DNA from: Planctomycetaceae bacterium
GTDB taxonomy: Bacteria > Planctomycetota > UBA1135 > GCA-002686595
NCBI GenBank assembly: GCA_011525785.1
Contig: WYBT01000061.1
Span: forward strand, 24,845-88,844
Direction: 5' to 3'
Length of the DNA stretch: 64,000 nt
Part shown: one piece after another, positions 8,520-20,380 of the stretch
Position numbering within the stretch: position 1 is the stretch's first letter
Layout: every line of letters begins with the position of its first letter
Translations under genes and position numbers: made by a program
The notes under the pieces: model-generated
What the model saw: only the letters and a program-made list of their open reading frames with translations
The model's database searches: none
What the model was told of the DNA's origin: nothing

Positions 8520-10225
8520 ATGACTCGAATTCGATCCGCGCACAGCGTCGCGGCTTTGGTCGTCGCGGCGCTCGCGGCACGTCCCGGCTTCGCGCAAAAC
8601 CAGCTGTGGCTCCAACAGCTCGGGTCCGCCGCAGTTGACTGGGCGCGGTCCTGCGCACCAGACGGAGCAGGCGGCGTGTACATCGGCGGCGACACCGTCG
8701 GCGCGCTGAACGGCGCGAGCGCCGGAGGCAGTGACGCCTGGATCGCTCGCTACGACGGCGCAACCGGCAACCAGCTCTGGATTCGACAGCTCGGCACGAG
8801 CGGCGATGACCTCGCGAACGCCGTCGCGCCAACGGGTCGGGCGGCGCGTACATCAGTGGTTCCACGCGCGGCAGCCTGGGTGGCCCCTTCTCGGGCGGCA
8901 CGGACATCTGGCTCGCGCACTACGACAGCGCCGGCAATCAGCTCTGGATCCGGCAACTGAGTTCGAATGGCGCCAGCGGCTTCGAATATGCCACCGCAGC
9001 GGCGTCGGATGGCGCCGGTGGCGTGTACTTGACGGGCTACACCTTCGGAAGTCTGGGCGGGCCGAACGCGGGCGCGAACGACGCCTGGCTCGCGCGCTAC
9101 GACGCTGCAGGCAGTCAGCTCTGGATTCGACAGCTTGGAGCGGACAGCGACGACCAGGCCAAAGCGGCGGCGCCGGACGGCTCGGGCGGCGTGTACATCG
9201 GAGGCGAGACATCGGGCAGCCTGGGAAGCGCGAACGCTGGCGCCGACGACGCTTGGCTCGCGCGCTACGACGCCTCGGGGAACCAGCTATGGATCCGCCA
9301 ACTCGGCGGCGGCGCACCCGATGTCATCGACACCGTCGCGACCAACGCCTCGGTAGGCGTGTTTGTCGGCGGCAACACGGGCAGCAGCTTGGCCGGGGCG
9401 AACGCAGGCTCCTCCGACGCCTGGCTTGCGCACTACGACGCCGCGGGCAACCAAACATGGCTGCGCCAACTGGGCACGAGCGCGACTGACGGCGCCAACG
9501 CCGCTTCAACCGACGATGCGGGCGGCGTGTTCTTCGGCGGCTTCACGTGGGGCAGCCTGGCGGCGCCGAATGCGGGCGACTCCGATGCATGGCTGGCGCA
9601 GTACGACAGCGACGGCGATCTGATCTGGATCCGCCAGTTCGGAGCAAGCTCGTGGGACGTGGCCGCTTGTGCAGCTCCCGATGGCTCGGGCGGTGTCCAC
9701 GTGGGGGGCTCAACGTTCGCGGGCTTTGGCGCCCCGGGCGCGAGTTTGCTCGACGCGTGGGTTGCGCGCTTCGAAGGCGCCGGGCCGCAGAGCTATTGCA
9801 CGGCGAGCACCACCGCAAGTGGATGCAGCGCGTCGATCAGCGCCAACGCGTCGCCGAGCGCCACCTTCGCGACGCCCTGCGTGCTCAACGTCGCGAACGT
9901 CGACGGTCAGCGGCAGGGCCTGATCTTCTATGGCGTCGACAACACGGGCTTCAGCCCGCTGCCGTGGAGCACCGGCAGCAGCAGCTTTCTGTGCGTGAAG
10001 CCTCCGACGCAGCGCGCCTCGATCCAGAACTCCGGCGGCGCGGTCGCAAGCTGCGACGGGACGCTCAGCTTGGACTGGAACGCGTTCCACGCCGCCAACC
10101 CCGGCGCGCTCGGCGCTCCCTTCACGACCGGCTCGAAGGTCTACGCGCAGGGTTGGTTCCGCGACCCGCCCGCGCCCAAGAGCACCAACCTCTCGAACGC
10201 TCTCGAGCTGACCGTCTTTCCGTGA
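8520..10225 (+). pseudogene. SBBP-repeat propeller protein, tandem copy 1, with a 1-base frameshift
   Basis: Reading begins at ATG 8520 (signal peptide ending ARPGFAQ) and runs through two SBBP repeats to NAVAP at about 8831; the frame then continues correctly only in the next frame up to the stop at 10225. Adding one base near 8831/8832 restores the ...VAPDGSGG... repeat seen in both paralogues and gives about 568 residues, against 566 and 571 for the other copies. Repeats follow the pattern DAWLARYDASGNQLWIRQLG-(x)n-APDGSGGVYxGG. The C-terminal shared domain (from 9791) is intact and nearly identical to copy 2. It is either a real recent pseudogene or an assembly/sequencing error; the otherwise undamaged coding pattern after the shift means the mutation, if real, is young. 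Confidence 0.8.
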
Positions 10226-10330
10226 TGCGCGAGCGCCTGTCGACTGCCGTCGACGTCGAGCGCGCGTGAGTTGTGGGGCCAGCTGCTGTGAGCGGCTGGC
10301 CTCGCGCGTTTCGCGAGGTTCGAGTGAGCG
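10226..10330. repeat. Intergenic repeat copy 2 with two overlapping hairpins
   Basis: Hairpin A: 10275-10286 / 10292-10303, loop tgtga. Hairpin B: cctcgcg 10300-10306 / cgcgagg 10312-10318, loop cgttt. The two overlap by four bases and cannot form together. The same block follows the neighbouring paralogues. Terminator function is plausible for A; B is present only in copies 2 and 3. Confidence 0.7.
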
Positions 10331-10502
10331 CAGCTGTGCTGCAACTGTCGCAAGCACTGATCCACTGCAGCGCGTTCGGCGTGCATCGCGCCGGCTCGCA
10401 GACTCAGCGCGTGAGCACGGCTGGCGACGAGTGACTCTGCACGCGCGCGCGGACTAGTCAGCGAAAGGCACGCTCATCGGCCGTCCCCACACGCTCTCCC
10501 CC

Positions 10503-12203
10503 ATGACTCGACTTCGACTCGCGCGCAGCCTCGTGGCTCTGATCGTCGGCGCGCTCGCAGCGCTTCCCGGCGTCGCACAGAACCAGCTTCTGCTTCGACA
10601 GTTCGGCTCGCCCGGGGATGACCAAACCACGAGCGTCGCATCGGACGGAGCGGGTGGCGTGTACCTCGGCGGCTCCACCACCGGCGGACTCAACGGACCA
10701 AACGCCGGCCGCTCGGACGCATGGATCGCTCGCTACGACGGCGCAACCGGCAACCAGCTCTGGCTTCGACAACTCGGCACGAGCGCTGACGACTTCGCGA
10801 ACGGCGTCGCCCCGGACGGGTCGGGCGGGGTCTACGTGACTGGCCACACCGAGGGCAGCCCCGGCGGACCGTACCTAGGCGATACCGACGTTTGGCTCGC
10901 GCGCTATGACAGCGTCGGCAACCAACTCTGGTTCCGGCAACTCAGTTCGACCGGCAACTTGTTCAGCTACGACTACGCGTACGGCGCGGCAGCCGACGGC
11001 TCCGGTGGCGTTTACGTGACCGGCCAAACCACGGGGAGTCTGGGTGGCCAGTTCTTTGGCGCAGGCGCCGACGCTTTTGTCGCGCACTACGATTCCACGG
11101 GCGTCCAGTTGTGGATTCGACAGTTTGGATCGAACACCGTCGAATTGGGCTTCACCGCTGCACCCGACGGCTCGGGCGGCGTATACGTCGGCGGGTACAC
11201 CTACAACCAGTTCTGGGGCGGCAGTTCCGGCTGGCTCGCGCACTACGACACTGCGGGCAACCAGCTCTGGCTCCGACAAGTCGACCCGACCTACACCAGC
11301 CTGATCTGGGCCGCCGCACCCGACGGCATGGGAGGCGTATTCGTCGGCGGCTATACGGAGGGCGGCATCGCTGCGCCAAACATCGGCGAGTACGACATCT
11401 GGCTCGCGCGCTACGACGCCGCGGGCAACCGACTCTGGATCCGCCAGTTCGGTACGAGCGTGTCGGAAGGCGTCGTCGCCGCCGCACCCGACGGCTCGGG
11501 AGGCGTGTTCGTCAGCGGATGGACGCTCGGCAGCCTGGTCGGGGCGAGTGCGGGCTGGCTCGCTCAGTACGACAGCGCCGGCAACCAGCTCGGGATCCGC
11601 CAGATCGGCCAGATCGGGACGAACAGCTCGGAGTACGCCAACGGCGCCGCTCCCGATGGCTCGGGCGGCGTCTACCTGGGGGGCGTCACGTATGGCGCCT
11701 GGGGCGCACCGAACGCAGGCGGGTCGGACGCATGGTTCGCGCGCTACGACGGCGTCGGTCCGCCAAGCTCGTACTGCACCGCCAGTACGAGCGCGAACGG
11801 CTGCAGCGCGTCGATCAGCGCCAACGCGTCGCCGAGCGCCACCTTCGCAACGCCGTGCGTGCTCAATATCGCGAACGTCGAAGGTCAGCGGCAGGGCCTG
11901 ATCTTCTATGGCGTCGACAACACGGGCTTCAGCCCGCTGCCGTGGAGCACCGGCAGCAGCAGCTTCCTGTGCGTGAAGCCTCCGACGCAGCGCACCGCCA
12001 TCCAGAGCTCCGGCGGCGCCATCGCAAGCTGCGACGGGACGCTCAGCTTGGACTGGAACGCATTCCACGCCGCCAACCCCGGCGCACTCGGCGCGCCCTT
12101 CACGACCGGCTCGAAGGTCTACGCGCAGGGCTGGTTCCGCGACCCGCCCGCGCCGAAGAGCACCAACCTCTCGAACGCGATAACGCTGACCGTCTTTCCG
12201 TGA
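10503..12203 (+). CDS. SBBP-repeat propeller protein, tandem copy 2, with shared C-terminal domain
   Basis: 566 residues, ATG at 10503. Signal peptide (VALIVGALAALPGVAQ), then about seven to eight SBBP-type repeats of ~50 residues: DAWIARYDGATGNQLWLRQLGTS-(x)n-APDGSGGVYVTGHTEGS. These repeats are known from predicted exported beta-propellers of unknown function. The last ~145 residues (from 11769) are the shared domain with Cys in YCTAST, NGCSAS, TPCVLN, FLCVKP and ASCDG. The upstream ~40 bases and the downstream repeat match those of copies 1 and 3, so the duplicated unit of about 2 kb includes the flanks. No standard ribosome-binding site is seen. Intact, unlike copy 1. Confidence 0.88.
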   Translation: MTRLRLARSLVALIVGALAALPGVAQNQLLLRQFGSPGDDQTTSVASDGAGGVYLGGSTTGGLNGPNAGRSDAWIARYDGATGNQLWLRQLGTSADDFANGVAPDGSGGVYVTGHTEGSPGGPYLGDTDVWLARYDSVGNQLWFRQLSSTGNLFSYDYAYGAAADGSGGVYVTGQTTGSLGGQFFGAGADAFVAHYDSTGVQLWIRQFGSNTVELGFTAAPDGSGGVYVGGYTYNQFWGGSSGWLAHYDTAGNQLWLRQVDPTYTSLIWAAAPDGMGGVFVGGYTEGGIAAPNIGEYDIWLARYDAAGNRLWIRQFGTSVSEGVVAAAPDGSGGVFVSGWTLGSLVGASAGWLAQYDSAGNQLGIRQIGQIGTNSSEYANGAAPDGSGGVYLGGVTYGAWGAPNAGGSDAWFARYDGVGPPSSYCTASTSANGCSASISANASPSATFATPCVLNIANVEGQRQGLIFYGVDNTGFSPLPWSTGSSSFLCVKPPTQRTAIQSSGGAIASCDGTLSLDWNAFHAANPGALGAPFTTGSKVYAQGWFRDPPAPKSTNLSNAITLTVFP

Positions 12204-12310
12204 TGCGCGAGCGCCTGTCGATTGACGTCGACATCGAGCGCGCGTGAGTTGTGGGGCCAGCTGCCGTGAGCGGCTGGCCTCGCGCGTTTCGCGAGGTTCG
12301 AGTGTGCGCA
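12204..12310. repeat. Intergenic repeat copy 3 with two overlapping hairpins
   Basis: Hairpin A: 12253-12264 / 12270-12281, loop cgtga. Hairpin B: 12278-12284 / 12290-12296, loop cgttt. Same arrangement as copy 2, with the loop of A changed by one base while the stem is kept. Confidence 0.7.
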
Positions 12311-12459
12311 GCCCGCAGCCGCTGAAGCGAGTTCAGCGCGCCTTGCGCACGACCGCAGGCCCCGCAGGCAAACGCGATGTGCAGTTCGTGGCTTCGCACG
12401 CTCGCGCGGACTAGCCAGCGAAAGGCACGCTCATCGGCCTCCAACAGAAGCTCTCTCCC

Positions 12460-14175
12460 ATGAATCAACTTCGACTCGCACACAGCATCGTGGCCTTGCT
12501 CGTCGGGACGCTCGCAGTGCTTCCCGGCGTCGCACAGAACCAGCTCTGGCTCCAACAGCTCGGCTCGCTCGGGGACGATTACGCATTCTCCATCGCAGCG
12601 GACGGAGCGGGCGGCGTGTACCGCTGCGGCTCCACCTCCGGCGCGCTGAATGGACCGAACGCCGGTGGCCTTGACGCCTGGATCGGCCACTACGATGGCG
12701 TGACCGGTGTCCCGCACTGGCTTCGACAGTTCGGCACCAACGACGATGAGTTCGCGCGCGGCGTCGCGCCCGACGGATCGGGTGGCGCGTACATGACTGG
12801 CTACAAGCTGGACAGCCTCGGCGGACAGGTCTTTGGCGAAGAGGCGGTCTGGATTGCGCGCTACGACAACGTGGGCAACCAACTCTGGATCCGCCAACTG
12901 GGATCGAGCGACGTGGGCGCGTACGACTTCGCGTTCGGCGCGACGCCCGACGGCTCAGCCGGCGTGTACGTGACGGGCTACACCAGCGGGAGTCTGGGCG
13001 GCCCGAGTGCCGGCTCCAACGACGCTTGGCTCGCGCGCTACGACTCGACGGGACTCCAACTGTGGATCCGACAGCTCGGATCGAGCGGTCACGACACAGC
13101 CCGGGCCGCTGCCGCCGACGGCTCGGGCGGTGTGTACATCGCCGGCGAGACGAGCGGCAGCCTGGGCGGCACGCACGCGGGAATCGCCGACGCGTGGGTC
13201 GCGCGATACGACGCTTCCGGCAACCAGGTCTGGATCCGCCAGCTCGGCACGAGCTCGACCGACACCATCTACTCCGCCGCACAGGACGGCTGTGGAGGCG
13301 TGTTTGTCGGCGGCTCTACGGCCGGCGACCTCGCAGGGACGGGCACGAGCAGCTACGGCGCTTGGTTCGCACACTTCGACGCGTCGGGCAACCAGAGCTG
13401 GATCCGCCAGTTCGGCACGCACCCGTTGGACGCCGTCAACGCCGTCGCACCCGACGGCTGGGGAGGCGTGTACGTCGCCGGCCGGACGTTCGGCAGCCTG
13501 GCCGCGCCGAACGCGGGCCCGTACGACACATGGGTAGCGCAGTACGACGACACCGGCGCTGAGCTGTGGATGCGCCAGTTCGGAACGAACTTGTTGGACG
13601 AAGCCATATGCGCCACTCCCGATGGCGTTAGCGGCGTCTTCCTGGGAGGCGGGACTAAAGGCGCGTTGAGCGCTCTGAACGCGGGCGGGTGGGACACGTG
13701 GTTCGCGCGCTACAACGGTGTCGGGCCTCCGCCGCCGAAAAGCTACTGCACAGCCAGTACGACCGCGGCCGGTTGCAGCGCGTCGATCAGCGCCAACACG
13801 TCACCGAGCGCCACCTTCTCGACGCCCTGCGTGCTCAACATCACGAACGTCGAAGGTCAGCGACAGGGCTTGGTCTTCTATGGGCTGGACAACGCCGGCT
13901 TCAGCCCGTTGCCGTGGAGCTCGGGCAGCAGCAGCTTCCTGTGCGTCAAGCCTCCGATGCAGCGCACTAGCCTTCAAAACTCCGGCGGCGCCATCGCGAG
14001 CTGCAACGGGACGCTGACCTTGGACTGGAACGCGTTCCACAGCGCCAACCCCGGCGCGCTGGGCAGCGCCCTCGCAGCCGGCTCGAAAGTTTATGCGCAG
14101 GGCTGGTTCCGCGACCCGCCCGCGACCAAGGGCGTCAACCTCTCGAACGCTCTGAAGCTACTCGTCGCTCCGTGA
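12460..14175 (+). CDS. SBBP-repeat propeller protein, tandem copy 3, with shared C-terminal domain
   Basis: 571 residues, ATG at 12460. Signal peptide (VALLVGTLAVLPGVAQ) and SBBP-type repeats in the same register as copy 2, but the repeat sequences have diverged a lot (for example YRCGSTSGALNG, MTGYKLDSLGG, FVGGSTAGDLAG). The C-terminal domain from about 13741 is again strongly conserved (YCTAST, AGCSAS, TPCVLN, FLCVKP, ASCNG, GWFRDPP). The gene belongs to the three-copy tandem array; start-to-start distances are 1983 and 1957 bases. Predicted secreted; function unknown. Confidence 0.88.
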   Translation: MNQLRLAHSIVALLVGTLAVLPGVAQNQLWLQQLGSLGDDYAFSIAADGAGGVYRCGSTSGALNGPNAGGLDAWIGHYDGVTGVPHWLRQFGTNDDEFARGVAPDGSGGAYMTGYKLDSLGGQVFGEEAVWIARYDNVGNQLWIRQLGSSDVGAYDFAFGATPDGSAGVYVTGYTSGSLGGPSAGSNDAWLARYDSTGLQLWIRQLGSSGHDTARAAAADGSGGVYIAGETSGSLGGTHAGIADAWVARYDASGNQVWIRQLGTSSTDTIYSAAQDGCGGVFVGGSTAGDLAGTGTSSYGAWFAHFDASGNQSWIRQFGTHPLDAVNAVAPDGWGGVYVAGRTFGSLAAPNAGPYDTWVAQYDDTGAELWMRQFGTNLLDEAICATPDGVSGVFLGGGTKGALSALNAGGWDTWFARYNGVGPPPPKSYCTASTTAAGCSASISANTSPSATFSTPCVLNITNVEGQRQGLVFYGLDNAGFSPLPWSSGSSSFLCVKPPMQRTSLQNSGGAIASCNGTLTLDWNAFHSANPGALGSALAAGSKVYAQGWFRDPPATKGVNLSNALKLLVAP

Positions 14176-14290
14176 TGCGCGAGCGCCTGTCGACTGACGT
14201 CGACATCGAACGCGCGTGAGTTGTGGGGCCAGCTGCTGTGAGCGGCTGGCCTCGCGCGTTCGAGCAGCGCGTGCGAAGCGTCGAACGCGC
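14176..14290. repeat. Intergenic repeat copy 4 plus a second hairpin between convergent genes
   Basis: The repeat hairpin is 14225-14236 / 14242-14253 (loop tgtga). Directly abutting it is an unrelated perfect 10-base inverted repeat, 14254-14263 / 14281-14290, ending 15 bases before the stop of the DUF1501 gene. The two hairpins probably act as back-to-back terminators for the converging transcripts; neither has a good T-run. Confidence 0.65.
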
Positions 14291-14304
14291 CGCGACTCGA
14301 CGAA

Positions 14305-15797
<1,493 letters not shown>

Positions 15798-15801
<4 letters not shown>

Positions 15802-18800
15802 CCGCGGTGGAGCGTGGCGTCAAGGTTGAGCAGCGCGCTGGAAACGCCGGTCCAGGCCGCCGCTTCGAGCGCGTCGAGTTCGGGCGCGAGCTTCGCATCG
15901 CCGACTTGCAGCAACTCCTTCGCGGCCTCGGGGCTGGCCTTGAAGTGCTCGCGCTGCTCGCCGAGCAGCTTCACCAGCACTTCGAGCTCCTGCGCGCTGG
16001 GATTGCGCGACGTGCACAGGCGGAAGCCGTACGAAAGGCGCAGCGTGTCCTGTTCGTCCGGCTTGGGATCGCGCGCGCGGCCGAGTGCGTGCCGCTCGGT
16101 GAGCAGCCGCTGCGCCAGCATCTTCGCGCACTCGACGTACACGGGGTCGTTCAGCAGCGTCAGCGCCTGCAACGGCGTGTTCGTCGTCGCGCGCGTCACC
16201 GCGCAACTGTCGCGCTTGGCCGCATCGAAGTTGAGCAGCGACGGATAAGGCGCGCCGCGCTTGTTGTAGACGTACAGCCCGCGGCGGTACTGGCGCTCGT
16301 CGCGGTGGCGCACGTAGGTGCTCGCGCGATTGCCCTCGACCGTCTTCCAGGCGTTCTTGGGCTGGCGCGGCTTCACGCTGGGTCCGCCGAGCTTCTCGAC
16401 GAGCAATCCCGACACGGCGAGCGCGTTGTCGCGCACCATCTCGGCCGACAGGCGCAGCCGCGGCCCGCGCGAGAGCAGGCGGTTCTCGGGGTCCTTCTCG
16501 AGGCTCGCGGCGCTCGCGGCGCTGTCCTGACGGTACGTGGCGCTGAGCACGATGCGCCGGTGCAGCTTCTTGAGATCCCAGCCGCCATCGACGAAGTCGA
16601 GCGCGAGCAGATCGAGCAGTTCGGGGTGAGTCGGCGCCTCCGCGCGCACGCCGAAGTCCTCGGCCGAGCGCACCAGGCCCACGCCGAAGTACTGCTGCCA
16701 GATGCGATTGACGAGCACGCGCGCAGTGAGCGGGTTCTCGCCCGACACCAGCCAGCGCGCGAGCCCGAGTCGATTGCGCGGCAGCGCCGGGTCCATCGGC
16801 GGTAGCGCGGCCGGCACGCCCGGCTCGACGTTCTCGCCGCGGTTCTTGTAGAGGCCGCGCACGAACACGTAGGCCTGGCGCGGCTTCTCGAGCTCCTCCA
16901 TGACCAGCGTCTGCGGAACCTGCTTCTTGACCTCGCGCTCTTCCGTCTCGAGGCGCGCGAGCTCCTCGGCCAGCACGCGTCCGATCGGATCGATCGTCGT
17001 GCGGTAGTGCTCGCGCAGCAGCTTGCGCCGGCGCTCGGAGGGCGTGAGCGGGTTGAGCTCTTCGCCCGACTTGAGCGGCGCAGAGACCTCGCCCACCAAG
17101 CTCACTTTCTTGGACTGCGGAGGCTCGTCGCTCTTGGACGGCGAGGTCACGTCGACGGCCTTCGAGGGCTGGACCGCGAGCGCCGGTGCGCTCGGAGCGA
17201 GCGGCTCGACGACGCGGCCGGCGTCGGGGCCGCTCGCGCCGCCCTGATTCGGCGAGTTGGAGAGCGCGGGCTCGGTGCTCGCAGTCGTGTTCGACGCTGG
17301 AGGCGTGCTCGCGCCGCTCGCAGCGAGCGGTGACGTCGCCGTGTCGACCGGCGCCGGCGCAGCAGGCGACGAACCCTCGCGGTGCAGCGCCTGAACGACC
17401 TCGTAGCTGAGCACGTCCTCGCCCTCGGGCGTGATGCGGAAGCTGAAGGACGCGCCGCCGCCCCGGCGCATCATCGGCTTGTCTCCCCCGCCGCTTTCGC
17501 CGCGACCGCCGCCCTTGGCGTCGCCCGCGAAGACGAGCTTCAACACGAGTTCGTTCGAGCCCTCGCGAAGCCCGATGCGGAAGCGGCGCGCGGTCTTGCT
17601 GCGCGGCTCGCCGCTCATGGCCTCGAAGTCGAACTCCTCGTCGTCGCCGCCCGAGTCTCCCTCTTCCTCCTCGTCGTCATCGGAAGCGCCCGGCTTCGCG
17701 GCGGCCTTGTCGTCCGAGCCGGGCTTCTTGGCGTTCGGCTCGGGGCTCGCGCTGGCGGTCGGCGCGAACGACTGCACCAACTCGCCGTTGAGCCACAGGC
17801 GCAGCCCCGCCGGCCCGTCGATCTCGAGCAGCGCCGTGCGCGCGCGCGCCGACTCGAGTTTGCGCGTCACGTAGAACGCGGCGTTCGCGCCTTCGAGCTT
17901 GGCGGGCGCGCCATCGCGCCACAGCCGCTGCTCGCTCCACTCGATCTTCTTCGGCGCGGGCTTCTTGGCTGGCGCAGGCGCTGCGGCCTTCTCGTCCTTC
18001 TTCGCGACCTCTGCGCCCGCGGCGGGCGCGGGCGCGGGCGCGGTCGCAGGCGTCGGCGTCGCAGCGGCGGGCGCGGGCGGGCCCACCGTCGGCGGAGCGT
18101 TCGTCTCGACGTTGCCCGGCTTGGTCGGCGCAGCCACGGCCTCGGCCGCCGGCGCCTCAGCGCTCTTTGAAGGCGCATCCGACTTTGGCTGCGACTCCTC
18201 TTTCGCCGGCGCTTCGAGCACGACCTCGTCGTAGGTCTTCTTCAAGTCGAGCGCGCCGCGTACGACGTCCTTCTCGGGCGCGAAGACCTGTTCGAAGGCG
18301 GCCTCGGCGCTCTCGGCCGGGAACGGCCCGATCGAACTCCACAGCTTGCCCTGCACCGCCATGAGCTGCGTCCGGATGCGCTCGTCGTCGGTGACGCTGA
18401 TGCGCAGCCGGCCGATCAGGCTCTTGAACTTCGCGTTCGAGGTGTGGTGCAGCGAGAGCCGCAACACCGAAGCCTCGTTGGTCTCGAGCGGCTCGAGCGG
18501 CAAGAGCACGGCCTCGTGCGGCGCCTTGCGCTCGTCGTCGACGATGCTCCAGCCGCGCCCGCCCCAGCGCGCCTCCTTGCCGTCAGCGCCGAGCGGCTCG
18601 ACCACGATGGCCGACTCGATCGAGCCCGGCATCATGTCGTAGCCCGTGGGCTCCTTCTTGGGCTTCTGATTGAGGTCCGCCTGCGCCGAGGAGAAGTAGA
18701 CCAGCGGCGGTTCGGTGCTGTCGGAGTGCGTCGTGTGGCGCAGCTCGAGCGCCGAGAGGATGAAGCGCCCGTCGGAGGCGCGGCCGAGCCCCTGCTCGGG

Positions 18801-20291
18801 AAGACTCGGATCGGGCAGCACTTCGATGCGCAGCGCGGCGATGCGCCGCTTGCCGGGCTGCAGCAGCACGTCGTAGACGTCCTTCACCGGCGCGGGACCG
18901 CTCGAGAGGATCGAGCCATCGTCCTGCAGCTCCAGCCGCGAGCCGTTGCGAGCGAGCATCCCCGACGGCTTCAGCACGCTCCACGCGGGCGGCGCGCCGA
19001 GCCTCTCGCGCGTTCGCGTCTCCCACTCGCGTTGCGCGGCGTCGGCCAGCGGCTCGTCCTGCTCCAGCCGCGCCTTGAGCGCCGCGATGCGCGTCTTCAA
19101 ATCGTCCAGGCGCGGCGCCTGGTCGGGATTGGGCACGGAGATCGACGGCTTGGGCGCACCCCAGTCGCTGTCGCGCTCCTTGATGTTGTTGAAGAACGAA
19201 TAGAACGCGTAGTAGTCGCGCTGGCTGAGCGCGTCGTACTTGTGGTCGTGGCACTGCGTGCAGGCCAGCGTCAGCCCCATGAACACGGTCGCGGTCGTGT
19301 TGACGCGGTCGATCACGTAGGCCGAGCGGTACTCGTCTTCCTCTTCGCCCGCCTCGCTGTTGGTCGGGTGATTGCGGTTGAAGCCCGTGGCCACCTTCTG
19401 CGCCAGCGTCGCGTTCGGCAAGAGATCGCCGGCGAGCTGCTCGATCGCGAAGCGGTCGTAGGGCATGTTCGCGTTGAAGGCCTCGATCACCCACTCGCGC
19501 CACTTCCAGATCTGGCGCGGCGTGTCGTTCTGGTAGCCGCTGGTGTCGGAGTAGCGCGCGAGGTCGAGCCACTCCTGCGTCATGCGCTCGCCGTAGCGCG
19601 GACTGGCGAGCAGACGATCGGCTTCGCGCTCGTAGGCGTCGGGCCGCGAGTCGCCGAGGAACGCGTCGAGCTCGGCCGGCGTCGGCGGAAGCCCCGTGAG
19701 GTCGAAGCTCGCGCGGCGCAGCCACGCTTCGCGGCTGGCTTCGGGACTGGGCTTCAACTGCGCACGCTCGAGCTGTTCGAGCACGAAGGCGTCGAGCGGA
19801 TCGCGCACCCATGCGGCGTCGGACAGCTTCGGCGCAGGCGCGCGCCGCGGCGGCGCGAAGGCCCAGTGCTCCTCCCACTCGGCGCCCTGCTCGATCCAGG
19901 CTCGAATCGTGGCGATCTCGCCAGCGGAAGGTTGCTTGGCCTCCTCCACGGGCGGCATGCGCTTGGACTCGTTGTCGCTGCTCATCCGCAGCCACACCAG
20001 CGACTTCTCGGGCGCGCCCGGCGTGATCACGGCGCGCGAGCCCCGCGCTTCGAAGGCGTGCTCGCGCAGATCCAAGCGCAGATCCTCTTCGCGCGTAGCT
20101 TCGTCGGGACCGTGGCAGGCAAAGCAGTACTGCGCCAGGATCGGCCGAACCTCGCGCAGGTAGCTGACCTTGCGCTCGCCGTTCGGCGCGGAGTTCGTTT
20201 TGTCGTCGAGTGTCTCCCCCGCGCGCGCCGCCGCGGTCGCGATGCCCAAGGCCAGGACCACGGACGAGACGAGCAGAGCGGAGGTGCGCAT
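15798..20291 (-). CDS. PSCyt1 / DUF1549 / DUF1553 (planctomycete cytochrome) protein with large insert
   Basis: 1497 residues from the ATG at 20291, which begins a clean signal peptide (MRTSALLVSSVVLALGIATAAARA). The cytochrome-like motif C56-FA-C59-H60 (CFACHGPD) is followed by DUF1549 (DPLDAFVLEQLE, FDLTGLPPTP, and CTQCHDHKYD). The C-terminal part is DUF1553 (LARWLVSGENPLTARVLVNR, RSAEDFG, YRQDS). Between them sits an unusually long middle part with a Pro/Ala-rich stretch (about 18230-17950), a Lys-rich strand-forming piece and an acidic DDDEEEEGDSGGDDEE run, making the protein roughly half as long again as usual family members. Covalent haem binding is inferred from CxxCH. Exported; role unknown but often linked to polysaccharide breakdown loci. 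Translationally coupled to the DUF1501 gene. Confidence 0.92.
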
Positions 20292-20380
20292 GAAATGGGC
20301 TCGAGGGGCTCGACGCGAAAGTGCTCGCAGCCATTCCAAGCTACACGCGGACTTCGAACGGCGCGCTATCCTCGCCCCGC
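20292..20380. promoter_or_regulatory. Divergent promoter region (inferred)
   Basis: An 89-base gap between the divergent starts at 20291 (-) and 20381 (+). It must hold the promoters of both genes if neither starts inside its neighbour. No clear boxes were recognised. Confidence 0.35.

Noticed and set aside
8520..10225. Two separate genes (8520-8960 and 9023-10225)
   Set aside because: The join falls in the middle of a repeat, the second piece lacks a signal peptide, and restoring one base gives a paralogue of matching length.
17231..18170. Internal frames in the Pro/Ala-rich part of the cytochrome gene
   Set aside because: Low-complexity GC-rich sequence opens several frames at once; none has motifs.
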